Assembly (NCBI RefSeq): GCF_011758565.1
Contig: NZ_JAAMOX010000001.1
Span: forward strand, 62,001 to 126,000
Source: Lysinibacter cavernae
GTDB taxonomy: Bacteria > Actinomycetota > Actinomycetes > Actinomycetales > Microbacteriaceae
DNA: 64,000 nucleotides
Direction: 5' to 3'
The notes under the pieces are model-generated. The model made no database searches. It saw only the letters and a program-made list of their open reading frames with translations, and was not told where the DNA came from. This document shows positions 52,296 to 60,903 of this stretch, piece after piece. Every line of letters starts with the position of its first letter. Positions within the stretch are counted from its first letter, which is position 1. Position numbers and translations under genes: made by a program.

Positions 52296-54137
52296 TTACT
52301 CCTTGTTATCCGCTGAAGCGCCGCGGCGGCGTGACACAACGATGACGGTCACGACTCCAATAACTACAACTCCACCGATGATCCACCAGAGGGGGTTTGC
52401 ACCGCCGCCTGATTCTCCGCCGGAGGTCGTTGACTCAATCGGAGTTGCCGAGTACAGACCCCACGGGCCGTTCTGGCCGAGGATAACACCCTCGCCTTCC
52501 GGCTGGCGTACGAAGTCACCAAAGCGGTCGGATCGGTACGCCTGGAGCGACTTCTGGTAGTAGAGCACGTTGTTGACTGCTGCGTTGTAGATGAGCTTCT
52601 GGGCCTCAACCACGTATTCGCTGCGCTTCTCCTGGTCGAGCTCTGCGTGCTGCTTCGCGTACATCTCATCGAATTCCGGCGAGCACCAGTTCGACTCGCT
52701 CGTGGCTCCCGTGCCGTCGGCGTTGGGGCGCGACGAGCAGAGGTTGATCGACATTTGGAAGTCAGGGTCTGGGCCCATTCCCCAACCGGTGAAGTACAGG
52801 TCGTAGTTGCCGAGGGTCGAATCATCGTTGACCTGTGCTGGCGCCTTCATCTCGCTCGTGATACCGATTCCGATGTCCTTCAGCCACGGCTTGATGTAGT
52901 CAACCATCTGCTGGTGGGTTGGGTCGGTTGAGCGTCCCATGAGGCGAAGCTGGATGGGGTTGCCAGACTTATCAACGCGGATTCCGTCGGCACCCTTGGT
53001 GTAGCCGGCGTCGTCGAGCAGCTTGTTTGCGGCAGCAGGGTCGAAGCTGTAGGGCAGCTCGCTGGCGTTCCAGTGGTACAGCGGGTAGGTCGGGGGAATT
53101 TCGGCGGTTGCCGGGTCGCCAAGACCCTGCATGACCTTGTCGAGCAGCGTTGAGCTGTCGATTGCGCGCACGATGGCCTGGCGAACAATGGGGTCTTGCA
53201 GCACGGGGTTGCCGTCGCCCATCGGCTGGCCTGCGGAATCCATTGCTCCAGGGTTGATCGCGATGGCCGTGTAGCGGCGGCCGGTTCCCGCGATGGCGGT
53301 GATGTTGTCGACCGACTCGAGTGCCTTGTACTGGGCTGGCGTGAGGTCAGCGGCGATGTCAACCTCGCCGGTCTTGAGGGCCTGCACCGAGGCATCCGAG
53401 TTCTTAAACGGAACGTAGATGACCCCGCCAACCTTTGGTGCGCCTTCGCGGTAGTTATCGTTTGCCTTGAGCTCTACGCCGCCGGTCTTCGAGTACTTGG
53501 TGATGATGAAGGGGCCAGATCCGACGGTGTCTGAGTCGTTGGGGTACGCGGCTGGGTCGTCGATTGTTGACCAGACGTGTTCAGGAACGATGGGAAGCTC
53601 AACGCCTGGGTTTGATGCCTGCGGAGCGCTCAGCTCCATAACAACAGTGGTGTCGTCTGGCGCGCTCACCGTGTCAATGTTTTCGAGGAGTGCGCCGTAT
53701 GCCTGCTTGAGGGCGTCGTTTTCCTTGATCGCCTCGATGGTCCAGACAACGTCTTCGCTCGTGATGGGCTCGTCGTCTGACCATTTTGCGTCTGGATCGA
53801 GTTTGAAGGTCCACGTCTTTGCGTCGTCCGAGGTTTCCCAGCTGTCTGCCATGCCTGGGGCGACGGCGTTGTCGCTTGCGGCGAACTGCACGAGGGGCTC
53901 GTACTGATAGGCGAGGAGGGCTGTGCTGCTCGCGAGAATGGCGATAAAGGGGTTGAGCGAGTCGATCTCGCCAACCATAGCAACGCGGATGTTGGGGCGG
54001 TCAGCTGCGGTTGCGGTTGATGTTGCTGAGCCGACTCCCACTACGCCGATTGCAACGGCCCCGAGGGCTGCCGCAAAGCGGCGACCGCGATGCTTTCTCC
54101 CTCGTGGTGTTGTGGATGAAGCGTCTGGTGTATTCAT
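52296..54137 (-). CDS. Peptide-binding protein (SBP family 5) with C-terminal membrane anchor
   Basis: 613 aa extracytoplasmic solute receptor. Signal peptide (RRFAAALGAVAIGVVGVGSA, about 19-45, cleavage after TATA) without a lipobox cysteine. SBP_bac_5 domain 45-545, recognisable by SLNPF, VVWTIEA and LDEQK-type segments. Unusually, a Ser/Gly linker leads to one transmembrane helix (about 582-603) and a SRRRG tail, holding the receptor at the membrane instead of a lipid. First gene of the minus-strand operon. Confidence 0.93.
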   Translation of the reverse strand: MNTPDASSTTPRGRKHRGRRFAAALGAVAIGVVGVGSATSTATAADRPNIRVAMVGEIDSLNPFIAILASSTALLAYQYEPLVQFAASDNAVAPGMADSWETSDDAKTWTFKLDPDAKWSDDEPITSEDVVWTIEAIKENDALKQAYGALLENIDTVSAPDDTTVVMELSAPQASNPGVELPIVPEHVWSTIDDPAAYPNDSDTVGSGPFIITKYSKTGGVELKANDNYREGAPKVGGVIYVPFKNSDASVQALKTGEVDIAADLTPAQYKALESVDNITAIAGTGRRYTAIAINPGAMDSAGQPMGDGNPVLQDPIVRQAIVRAIDSSTLLDKVMQGLGDPATAEIPPTYPLYHWNASELPYSFDPAAANKLLDDAGYTKGADGIRVDKSGNPIQLRLMGRSTDPTHQQMVDYIKPWLKDIGIGITSEMKAPAQVNDDSTLGNYDLYFTGWGMGPDPDFQMSINLCSSRPNADGTGATSESNWCSPEFDEMYAKQHAELDQEKRSEYVVEAQKLIYNAAVNNVLYYQKSLQAYRSDRFGDFVRQPEGEGVILGQNGPWGLYSATPIESTTSGGESGGGANPLWWIIGGVVVIGVVTVIVVSRRRGASADNKE

Positions 54138-54357
54138 GTAGCACTACTTCCTCTTACGTTTCACAAGTTTGCAGTCTTGGTACTGTCTCTGCGACCCAAT
54201 CGCCGAAAGGCTATGTCTAGTTTCCGCAGAAAATCGAGGAAAGCAACACCACCATTGGGATTGATGGTTACAACTTACAAAACAAGCATACGAAACGCAA
54301 GGCATCAATATACTGAGTTGGTGCCGCAACGTCGCGGTGCTACTCGAAAGGAGCAAA
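54138..54357. promoter_or_regulatory. Divergent promoter region of the peptide-uptake operon and the M20 gene
   Basis: 220 bp, AT-richer than the genes beside it. A good -10 TATACT is at 54309-54314 for the M20 gene. A TTTC-N4-GAAA inverted repeat at 54221-54232 may be an operator. The minus-strand promoter is not resolved. Confidence 0.5.
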
Positions 54358-55677
54358 ATGTGGTCGATTCCAGCAGCGTCAGCCCTGTGCGCGCAGCTTA
54401 TCCGCTTCGATACGTCAAATTTTGGCGAGGGCAAGAGTGCCGGAGAACGGGACATCGCTGAGTACATTTTTTCCCTTCTTGCTGAGGCGGGATACGAACC
54501 GCATCTGCTCGGCCCAACCGAGGAACGTGCCTCCGTTGTTGTCCGGGTGGAGGGCGAGCATCCTGAGCTTCCCGGCATCCTTGTGCACGCGCACACGGAT
54601 GTTGTGCCTGCCGACGCCGCTGAGTGGACCCGTGACCCCTTCGACGGCCGGGTCGAGGATGGCTACGTGTACGGGCGCGGCGCGGCCGATATGAAGGACA
54701 TGGTCGCGATGACGCTCAAAACGCTGCTCGAGTGGGCGAGTGAGGGAGTGCGGCCACAGCGGGATGTTGTTGTGGTCTTTGTAGCTGACGAGGAAGACAA
54801 AGGCGAGTACGGCGCGTTGTGGCTTGTCGCCGAGCATCCAGAGCTGTTCAGAGGGGTTGAATGCGCAATTGGGGAGTCTGGTGGCAACGCAACCCCACTT
54901 CCTGCCGCCGACGGGAGCACCGTGACGCTGTACCCAATCGCGACGGGCGAGCGGGGCACCCTGCACATGCGGCTTCGCGCAGAGGGCGTTCCAGGCCACG
55001 GCTCGCGCCCGCAGCCCGACAGCGCGATCACACGCCTCCTTGGGGCCTGCTACCGCATCAACTCTTTTACCTGGCCTATTCAGCTCACCGAAACGGTGCG
55101 CGACTATATTTCGGTGGGGTCGACGGCACTCGGCCACGAGCCTGATCTTGAGACTGAGGACGGCATCATGGCCGCGATTGAGGTGCTTGGTGAGGCTGGA
55201 GATGTCGCACGCGCGACCATCCGCTGCTCGGCAACAACTACTGTGCTGCGTGCCGGTTATAAGACCAACGTTATTCCTGGGTCTGCCGAGGCCGACGTTG
55301 ATGTGCGTTGCCTGCCAGGCACCGAGCAGTTTGTGCTTGACACGATCGATGAGCTGCTCGGCGAAAACGTGACGAGGGAGTTCCTATCGCACCAGTCGCC
55401 AGTCTCGTCGTCGCCGCACTCACCCTGGTTTCTTGCAATGCGTGATGCGGTGCTTCGTTCGAATCCCGATGGCGTTGTTGTTCCCGTGTGTATGGGCGGC
55501 GGAACCGATGCAAAAGCGTTTGCGGCTCTCGGGATTGAAACCTTTGGGTTCACGCCGCTGACCGCTGACCCTGATGGCCGCACCTCTGCGGGTGTTCACG
55601 GGATCGACGAGCGCGTGCCTGCATCCTCAATTGATGGTGGGCAACTGGTGTTGAAGGATTTTTTGCAGCATGTCTAG
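54358..55677 (+). CDS. M20 family metallopeptidase (ArgE/DapE/carboxypeptidase-like)
   Basis: 439 aa. Zinc ligands in VHAHTDVVPAD (His), GRGAADMKDM (Asp), EEDKGEYG (Glu) and the C-terminal MGGGTDAKAF (His-like region) follow the M20 order. The lid domain sits at about 190-300. No signal peptide. ATG 54358 chosen because AAGGAG is five nt upstream. Cytoplasmic dipeptidase or deacylase; the last codons overlap the next gene by 8 nt. Confidence 0.88.
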   Translation: MWSIPAASALCAQLIRFDTSNFGEGKSAGERDIAEYIFSLLAEAGYEPHLLGPTEERASVVVRVEGEHPELPGILVHAHTDVVPADAAEWTRDPFDGRVEDGYVYGRGAADMKDMVAMTLKTLLEWASEGVRPQRDVVVVFVADEEDKGEYGALWLVAEHPELFRGVECAIGESGGNATPLPAADGSTVTLYPIATGERGTLHMRLRAEGVPGHGSRPQPDSAITRLLGACYRINSFTWPIQLTETVRDYISVGSTALGHEPDLETEDGIMAAIEVLGEAGDVARATIRCSATTTVLRAGYKTNVIPGSAEADVDVRCLPGTEQFVLDTIDELLGENVTREFLSHQSPVSSSPHSPWFLAMRDAVLRSNPDGVVVPVCMGGGTDAKAFAALGIETFGFTPLTADPDGRTSAGVHGIDERVPASSIDGGQLVLKDFLQHV

Positions 55678-57088
55678 GGCCAGCGGTGATGCCCGGCCGG
55701 ATGAACGCCTGTCGCAGCTTGCGGCCGGACGCGTTGCGGCGCTGAAAGCCCCCGCATCGTTCCTTGCCGTAGCTGACGCGCAGGGAGGCCTTCGCTGCGG
55801 AAGCAGTGGCGACAGCGGTGGGGGAACCGAGCCTGCGCTCGACACGCAGTTTCGTATTGCGTCGTGCACAAAATCGTTTACCGCCGCACGCATACTGCAG
55901 CTCAGGGATGCCGGACTGCTTGATCTTGACGCCCCGATCACGAGTCTGCTCCAAGGCCCCCTCAACCTGCTGCTGCCGGATGAGTTCAGCACGACCCCAA
56001 CTCCGCGGATGCTGCTCACGATGAGCGCCGGGTTTGCGACCGATAATGAGTGGGCCGACCGGCAAGAATCGCTTGGGCAGTCAGCGCTCGACGCGTTGCT
56101 CGCCGGCGGCGTCCGATTTATTGCGGAGCCGGGGACCCAGTACGAATATTCAAATCTTGGCTACGCGATCTTAGGTCGCATCGCTGAGGAGATCTGCGGC
56201 CAGCCGTTCACCACGCAGGTTGAGCAGTTTGTGCTCAAGCCGCTTGGGCTCGACTCGATTCGCTTTGCTGTCGATCCAACGAGGGACACCGCCGTTGGAT
56301 TCTCATACCAGGCAGAAACCTGGGTTGACCAGCCGCTCACGGGCCCCGGCGCGTTTTCGCCCATCGGTGGGTTATTTGCCTCTGCTGCTGAGCTCATTCG
56401 CTGGGGACAGTGGCTGGCAGATGCGTTCGCGCCCGGCGCTTCCGACGAGGTATTGTCCGCCAGCTCGCGACGAGAAATGCAGACCTCTTGGGTTCAGCGG
56501 CCGAGCCCTGACCTCGTCATTGGCTATGGCTTCGGGGTGTTTGTCGAGCAGGACCCTGCGCTTGGTACGGTGGTTTCTCACTCTGGAGGCTACCCAGGGT
56601 TTAGCTCGCATATGCGCTGGCGCATCGACTCTGGCACGGTTGCGGTTGGGTTTGAGAACGGAACCTACGCTGGCGTGTTTGAGCCGGTTAGGGCGGTTCT
56701 GCTGGATGCGGAGGGGGCGGATGCAACCGCATCCGCTGGACTCCAGAACAGGTCGAAGCGGGGCAAGGCGGGAGCGCCGTGGCCAGAAACTCAACGGGCC
56801 GTTGACCTGGTGACCGACCTTATTGGTGCTTGGAGCGATGAGCGTGCAGACGAGGTGTTCACAAGCAACGTTGCGGCTGACCTGCCCTACGCGCTTCGGC
56901 GGTCGAACATCGAACACGTTGTGGCGGAAATCGGTCGGCCATTTCGTATCGAAGACGTTGAATACCCGACAGCGGCTGCGGCCAACTGGCGTGTGCGGGG
57001 GAGCGGCGGAGTCCTGAACGTCGCGATCACGCTGCATCCGCTGCATCCGCCGCGCGTTCAGTCGCTGGAGCTCAGCACGGGCGATTGA
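55670..57088 (+). CDS. Class C beta-lactamase-like serine hydrolase, no signal peptide
   Basis: 472 aa, S12-type penicillin-recognising fold. Nucleophile motif Ser65-Cys-Thr-Lys68, YSN (YEYSNLGYA) at about 159-161 and HSG (VVSHSGGYPGF) near 302 replace the KTG box, as in D-aminopeptidases and esterases of the family. A C-terminal beta-domain of about 110 residues (from 360) follows. The N-terminus MSRASGDARPDERLSQ is not a signal peptide, so it is likely cytoplasmic. Fits a D-aminopeptidase or D-amidase role next to peptide uptake genes; true substrate unknown. Confidence 0.82.
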   Translation: MSRASGDARPDERLSQLAAGRVAALKAPASFLAVADAQGGLRCGSSGDSGGGTEPALDTQFRIASCTKSFTAARILQLRDAGLLDLDAPITSLLQGPLNLLLPDEFSTTPTPRMLLTMSAGFATDNEWADRQESLGQSALDALLAGGVRFIAEPGTQYEYSNLGYAILGRIAEEICGQPFTTQVEQFVLKPLGLDSIRFAVDPTRDTAVGFSYQAETWVDQPLTGPGAFSPIGGLFASAAELIRWGQWLADAFAPGASDEVLSASSRREMQTSWVQRPSPDLVIGYGFGVFVEQDPALGTVVSHSGGYPGFSSHMRWRIDSGTVAVGFENGTYAGVFEPVRAVLLDAEGADATASAGLQNRSKRGKAGAPWPETQRAVDLVTDLIGAWSDERADEVFTSNVAADLPYALRRSNIEHVVAEIGRPFRIEDVEYPTAAAANWRVRGSGGVLNVAITLHPLHPPRVQSLELSTGD

Positions 57089-57110
57089 GGTGGGTTGGTG
57101 TATTCCCTGA

Positions 57111-58253
57111 CTACGCCAGGTGCCAAATCTCGGCCAGCAACCGTGCCCGTTGGCCGAGCGAGGCAACAAGAATTGCCTCGTTCGGAGCGTGCGCGCCCCT
57201 GCCGTCAGGACCGAGCCCGTCGATACTTGGGATGCCAAGAGATCCGGTGATGTTGGTGTCAGCCGCCCCTGCAGCTGGCCCATGGCTGAACGTGATGCCA
57301 ACGGCTTCGGATGCCCGTTCAACGGCGCCGATGAGTTCGGCAGCGACGTCGGAGGCTTCCCAGCACGGGCGGTTCGAGAGGAGTTCGGCGACGACGATCG
57401 CTCCGGCCCGCACTGGGGAGGGCGAGAGGAGCTTCGGCAGTAGTTCAGCCTCAACCGCTGCGCTCGTAAAGCGCAGCCCAATCTCTGCGCTGGCGCGCCC
57501 TGGAACAACGTTTGCGCGGGTGCCGCCGGTGATTGAACCCACGTTGCAGAGCATCCCGTCGACCCCCTCAACCTGTGAGCGGAGCCATACGAGTTGGTCA
57601 ACAAGCTCATCGATTGCCGAGACGCCGGATGCCGGGTCGAGTGCCGCATGGGCCTCGCGCCCTGTCACGCTCAGCCTGATGCGGGTGCTACCCCAGCGCG
57701 ACGTTTTGATGCCGCCGCCGGGATGAGGAGGCTCGAGCCCGATCGCGGCGTACACCGCGCCCCGCTGCGCCTCGACGAGGTGGCGTGCGGTCGGAGAGCC
57801 GATCTCTTCGTCCGCGACGAGGAGCACGCGAAGCGGGCGTCGGTCAGTTGAGGACTGCTGTGCGATTGCTATCGCTTCAAGCAGCGCGACGATGCCGCCC
57901 TTCATGTCGTAGCTTCCCGGCCCGTGAAACCAGCCGTCTTCGATGATAACGGGGGCCTCTGCGAGGCGGCCGACGGGCCATACCGTGTCGTGATGGGCGA
58001 GGAAGAGGAGCGGCAACTCATCTGCGCGGGTGCCTGCGCCTGGCACCGAGATTGTCCAGTGATTGCCGGTGTCTGATGGATGTGTTTCTGCTGTCGCCCC
58101 GAGCGCGCGGAAGTCATCGGCGATGATGGCTCCGAGCGAATCGAGCCGTGCGCTGTCGCCAGTGGGGGATTCGTGCTCGACGTACCGTCTGAGGCGGGTA
58201 GTGAGACGGTCCAAAAGGGCTTGCGACTCGTCTGAACTGAGGTGTATGTTCAT
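57111..58253 (-). CDS. CPG2-like M20 metallopeptidase/deacylase
   Basis: 380 aa. Zinc ligands in LAHHDTVWPVG (His) and GSYDMKGG (Asp); catalytic Glu-Glu in VADEEIGSPT; C-terminal His within GADG-type AHAPNE. Lid domain at about 180-290. Close to glutamate carboxypeptidase/N-acyl-amino-acid hydrolases. It is the divergent neighbour of the NAAAR operon, so it may be the hydrolase that releases L-amino acids from N-acyl products. Start follows an AT-rich region with no Shine-Dalgarno sequence. Confidence 0.85.
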   Translation of the reverse strand: MNIHLSSDESQALLDRLTTRLRRYVEHESPTGDSARLDSLGAIIADDFRALGATAETHPSDTGNHWTISVPGAGTRADELPLLFLAHHDTVWPVGRLAEAPVIIEDGWFHGPGSYDMKGGIVALLEAIAIAQQSSTDRRPLRVLLVADEEIGSPTARHLVEAQRGAVYAAIGLEPPHPGGGIKTSRWGSTRIRLSVTGREAHAALDPASGVSAIDELVDQLVWLRSQVEGVDGMLCNVGSITGGTRANVVPGRASAEIGLRFTSAAVEAELLPKLLSPSPVRAGAIVVAELLSNRPCWEASDVAAELIGAVERASEAVGITFSHGPAAGAADTNITGSLGIPSIDGLGPDGRGAHAPNEAILVASLGQRARLLAEIWHLA

Positions 58254-58297
58254 AGATATGTAACCTATCCGTGACTTGAGGCAAGCACAATAGGCAT

Positions 58298-58312
58298 AAT
58301 TTCAAAGAAATT
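58298..58312. promoter_or_regulatory. AATTTC-AAA-GAAATT palindrome
   Basis: Perfect 6-bp arms with a 3-nt centre in the 106-bp divergent region between the CPG2-like gene and the N-acyltransferase operon. RpiR/MurR-type regulators bind inverted repeats of this general form (TTTC..GAAA). A possible operator for both genes. Confidence 0.5.
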
Positions 58313-58359
58313 GGCAGCTTGGCTCGCAAGATGCGTTTCTTATATAACAAAGGTGTTCA

Positions 58360-59097
58360 ATGACCGGTGAGTCACAATCCGACTTGCAGATTCGCGTGCT
58401 GTCGAGCGGCGACGAGCTTGGACAGGCCTCAGCGCTGTACCGAAACGTTTTTGGTTACGATAGCTCAACCACCGGGCTCTCGCCCCGGCTGATGCGAAGT
58501 CTCGTTGACAACGGGGGTATCGTTCTTGGCGCGGTTACGCCACAGCACGCGCTCGTTGGGCTCATCTACGGCTTCACCGGACACGACGGCAACGGATTTT
58601 TCCACTACTCGCAGGCAGCCGCAATCGCGCCTGAAGCGCAAGGCAAAGGCCTCGGCCGCCAGCTGAAGCAGACACAGGCCGAACTCGCGCGTGGCATGGG
58701 ATTCTCCCGGATGCGTTGGACCTACGACCCAACCGACGTCCGCAACGGGCACTTCAACCTCAACGTGCTCGGCGGAAACGGCATCCGGTTCTACCCCGAC
58801 TACTACCAAGATGACGGGTCTGACCGCATCCTCATCGAGTGGGCCCTCAACAGCGATGCCGCCCAACAACCGGAGAGCGCAGGGCAGCCGGGCGTGACGG
58901 TTCCCGCCGGTATTCGCCAGCTTCGGATCACCGATCCAGAGACCGCCTCCGCCGTCTCTGCCAGGGTTCGGAGCGAGTTGGAAGCCGGGTTTGCCGGCGG
59001 AGGTATCCTCAGCTCCTGCGAACGGCAGGGTGACGGCTCAGCGATCTATCGTTTTGGCACAATGGCGCAGCCAACGGCGGGAAAGGCCACGGTATGA
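58360..59097 (+). CDS. COG3375-type GNAT N-acyltransferase
   Basis: 245 aa. Acetyl-CoA-binding A motif in AAAIAPEAQGKGLGRQLKQTQAELARG (about 81-107), then the COG3375 hallmark MRWTYDPTDVRNGHFNLNVLGG with Arg-Asn-x-x-FN. Homologues beside NSAR-type racemases in Geobacillus are succinyl-CoA:D-amino-acid N-succinyltransferases. TATAT-type -10 and AAAGGTG precede the ATG. First gene of a four-gene operon; overlaps the next by 4 nt. Likely makes N-acyl-amino acids for the racemase downstream. Confidence 0.85.
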   Translation: MTGESQSDLQIRVLSSGDELGQASALYRNVFGYDSSTTGLSPRLMRSLVDNGGIVLGAVTPQHALVGLIYGFTGHDGNGFFHYSQAAAIAPEAQGKGLGRQLKQTQAELARGMGFSRMRWTYDPTDVRNGHFNLNVLGGNGIRFYPDYYQDDGSDRILIEWALNSDAAQQPESAGQPGVTVPAGIRQLRITDPETASAVSARVRSELEAGFAGGGILSSCERQGDGSAIYRFGTMAQPTAGKATV

Positions 59098-59747
59098 GCG
59101 AGCAAGCAGCAGACCAGTTTGCGACGCCACACGAACGCTTCGATGCGCGGCTCCAGCGCAGGAGCGCAACCGTGCTCAAAGCTCGCATCGCCCAAGCGGA
59201 ACGCGACTCGATGCTTGCGGCAGTTGAAGCAGTGCAGTCGGATAGCTCGATTGAGCATGCCTCGGCGCTTATCGTGAAGGCCCGCAGGCGTTTCATCCTT
59301 GGGTCGGGCAAATCGAGGGGCTACGCGACCTTGCTCGCTGGCGACCTTGATGCCAGCCTGACGCATATCGCGCTGGTCGGTTCGTCTAGCTCCGACGCGC
59401 TCAGTTTATTGAGCGACGTTCGGGCAACCGACGTCCTTGTTGTGGTGTCGCTCAGCCGGTTCCGGCGGGACACCATCAGCATCGCGCAGCGTTTTGCCGA
59501 AGCCGGGGGAGTTGTGGTGCTTATCACCGACTCGCCAAACTCGCCGCTCGCGCCATTTGCGGAGGTGCAGGTGGTTGTGGCGACCGGCAGTGCGAGCTAC
59601 ACCAACTCACCGACGGCGCTTGTGCTTGCGCTTCATCTCATTGCCTCAATCACCGCGGCCAGCGCAAAGGGTGCGGGACGTCGCCTCCACGAGCGAGACC
59701 GGCTCAGCACAGAACTTGAACTGTATTACGACAACAGTCTTGATTAA
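59094..59747 (+). CDS. RpiR-like SIS-domain protein lacking the HTH domain
   Basis: 217 aa. SIS domain (about 55-190) with FILGSGKSRGYATLLAGDL and VVVSLSRFRRDTISIAQRFAEAGGVVVLITDSPNSPLAPFAE, as in MurR/RpiR regulators that bind sugar phosphates or amino-sugar ethers. These regulators normally carry about 75 residues of helix-turn-helix first; here the region before the SIS domain is one helical segment without it. No HTH is seen in any frame upstream. It may be an enzyme or a co-regulator. Confidence 0.75.
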   Translation: MSEQAADQFATPHERFDARLQRRSATVLKARIAQAERDSMLAAVEAVQSDSSIEHASALIVKARRRFILGSGKSRGYATLLAGDLDASLTHIALVGSSSSDALSLLSDVRATDVLVVVSLSRFRRDTISIAQRFAEAGGVVVLITDSPNSPLAPFAEVQVVVATGSASYTNSPTALVLALHLIASITAASAKGAGRRLHERDRLSTELELYYDNSLD

Positions 59748-59757
59748 GGAGTAGTCC

Positions 59758-60903
59758 ATGAGGATCGTCAGCGCAGACGTTCACACGGTTGAACTGCCGC
59801 TTGTGCACTCGTTTGAAACGAGTTCGCATCGCAAGCGACACCTTCAGCATCTGCTCATCCGTCTTGTTGACGAGGCCGGAAACGAGGGCTGGGGTGAAGT
59901 CGCCTCGCCATCGCATCCGTTCTTTTCTCCCGAAACAACCGATACCTGTCGGTTCATCCTGGCTCAGGAGCTCCTGCCCTCGTTGCTCGGGGTCGAACTT
60001 GGCGACCCAGCAGAAGCCCCTGCTGCTGCCATCCGCACCTGGGCAAAAGTGAGGGGAAACAGTTTTGCAAGAGCCGGCCTCGAATCGGCGGTCTGGGACC
60101 TCTCGACTCGAGTTGCACACGTCTCGCTCTCTGCCGCACTCGGCGGCACCGCAACTCACATCGAAGCTGGCGTCTCGCTTGGCATCGAACCGACGGTTGA
60201 GCAATTGCTTGAGACGGTCGCCGGCCAGGTCGAGGCTGGTTACGGCAGGATCAAGCTGAAGATCGCACCGGGTTGGGACGTTGCGCCAGTGCGCGCTGTC
60301 CGGGAACGGTTTGGTGATATCGCCCTGCACGTTGATGCAAATGGGGTCTATACCGAGGCGGCAGAACACCTCGCCGCGCTGACCGAACTCGACTCATATG
60401 GGCTCACGATGATTGAGCAACCGTTTGCGCCGGCGAACATGCTCGCTTCCGCTCGCCTGCAGGCCAACATACAGACGCCAATTTGTCTCGACGAGTCAGT
60501 CGAAGAAGTAGATCATTTGCGAACAGCCCTTCGGCTGGATGCCGGTCGGGTACTCAACATTAAGGTGTCGCGTATGGGGGGCCTGAGCACCGCGAAGGAA
60601 GCCCACGATGTGTGTCGGGCAGCGGGAATCCCCGTGTGGTGTGGCGGGATGCACGAGTTTGGAGTAGGCCGAGCCACAAATATTGCGCTCGCCTCCCTTC
60701 CCGGATTTGTGATGCCCTCTGACGTGTCAGCCTCGGCAAAATATTATGCGCGGGACATCACAACCGAGCCGATCGTTGCGGTGCAGGGAAGCGTAGCGGT
60801 GCCAACCGGCGCAGGCATCGGATACACCGTTGATGAAGCCTATGTTGCGGAGCGCTCGACCGAATCGTTCACCCTGATAGCCGACACCGCTTCCGCGCGA
60901 TGA
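59758..60903 (+). CDS. N-acylamino-acid racemase / o-succinylbenzoate-synthase-type enolase superfamily enzyme
   Basis: 381 aa. Catalytic pattern of the NSAR/OSBS subfamily is complete: KLK at 166-168, metal ligands Asp193, Glu220, Asp245 and the second acid/base Lys269. The sequence around GYGRIKLKIAPGWDV and IPVWCGGMHEFGVGRA is very close to Amycolatopsis NAAAR. It racemises N-acyl-amino acids; an OSBS role in menaquinone is possible but the neighbours (N-acyltransferase and D-aminoacylase) favour amino-acid racemisation. Ten nt after the SIS gene; overlaps the deacylase by 4 nt. Confidence 0.88.
   Translation: MRIVSADVHTVELPLVHSFETSSHRKRHLQHLLIRLVDEAGNEGWGEVASPSHPFFSPETTDTCRFILAQELLPSLLGVELGDPAEAPAAAIRTWAKVRGNSFARAGLESAVWDLSTRVAHVSLSAALGGTATHIEAGVSLGIEPTVEQLLETVAGQVEAGYGRIKLKIAPGWDVAPVRAVRERFGDIALHVDANGVYTEAAEHLAALTELDSYGLTMIEQPFAPANMLASARLQANIQTPICLDESVEEVDHLRTALRLDAGRVLNIKVSRMGGLSTAKEAHDVCRAAGIPVWCGGMHEFGVGRATNIALASLPGFVMPSDVSASAKYYARDITTEPIVAVQGSVAVPTGAGIGYTVDEAYVAERSTESFTLIADTASAR

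Noticed and set aside
56372-57649. Long open frame on the minus strand opposite the class-C-type hydrolase
   Set aside because: It is antisense to a gene with clear SxxK/YSN/HSG motifs, is Arg/Ser-rich with no family match, and is typical of the antisense frames in high-GC DNA.
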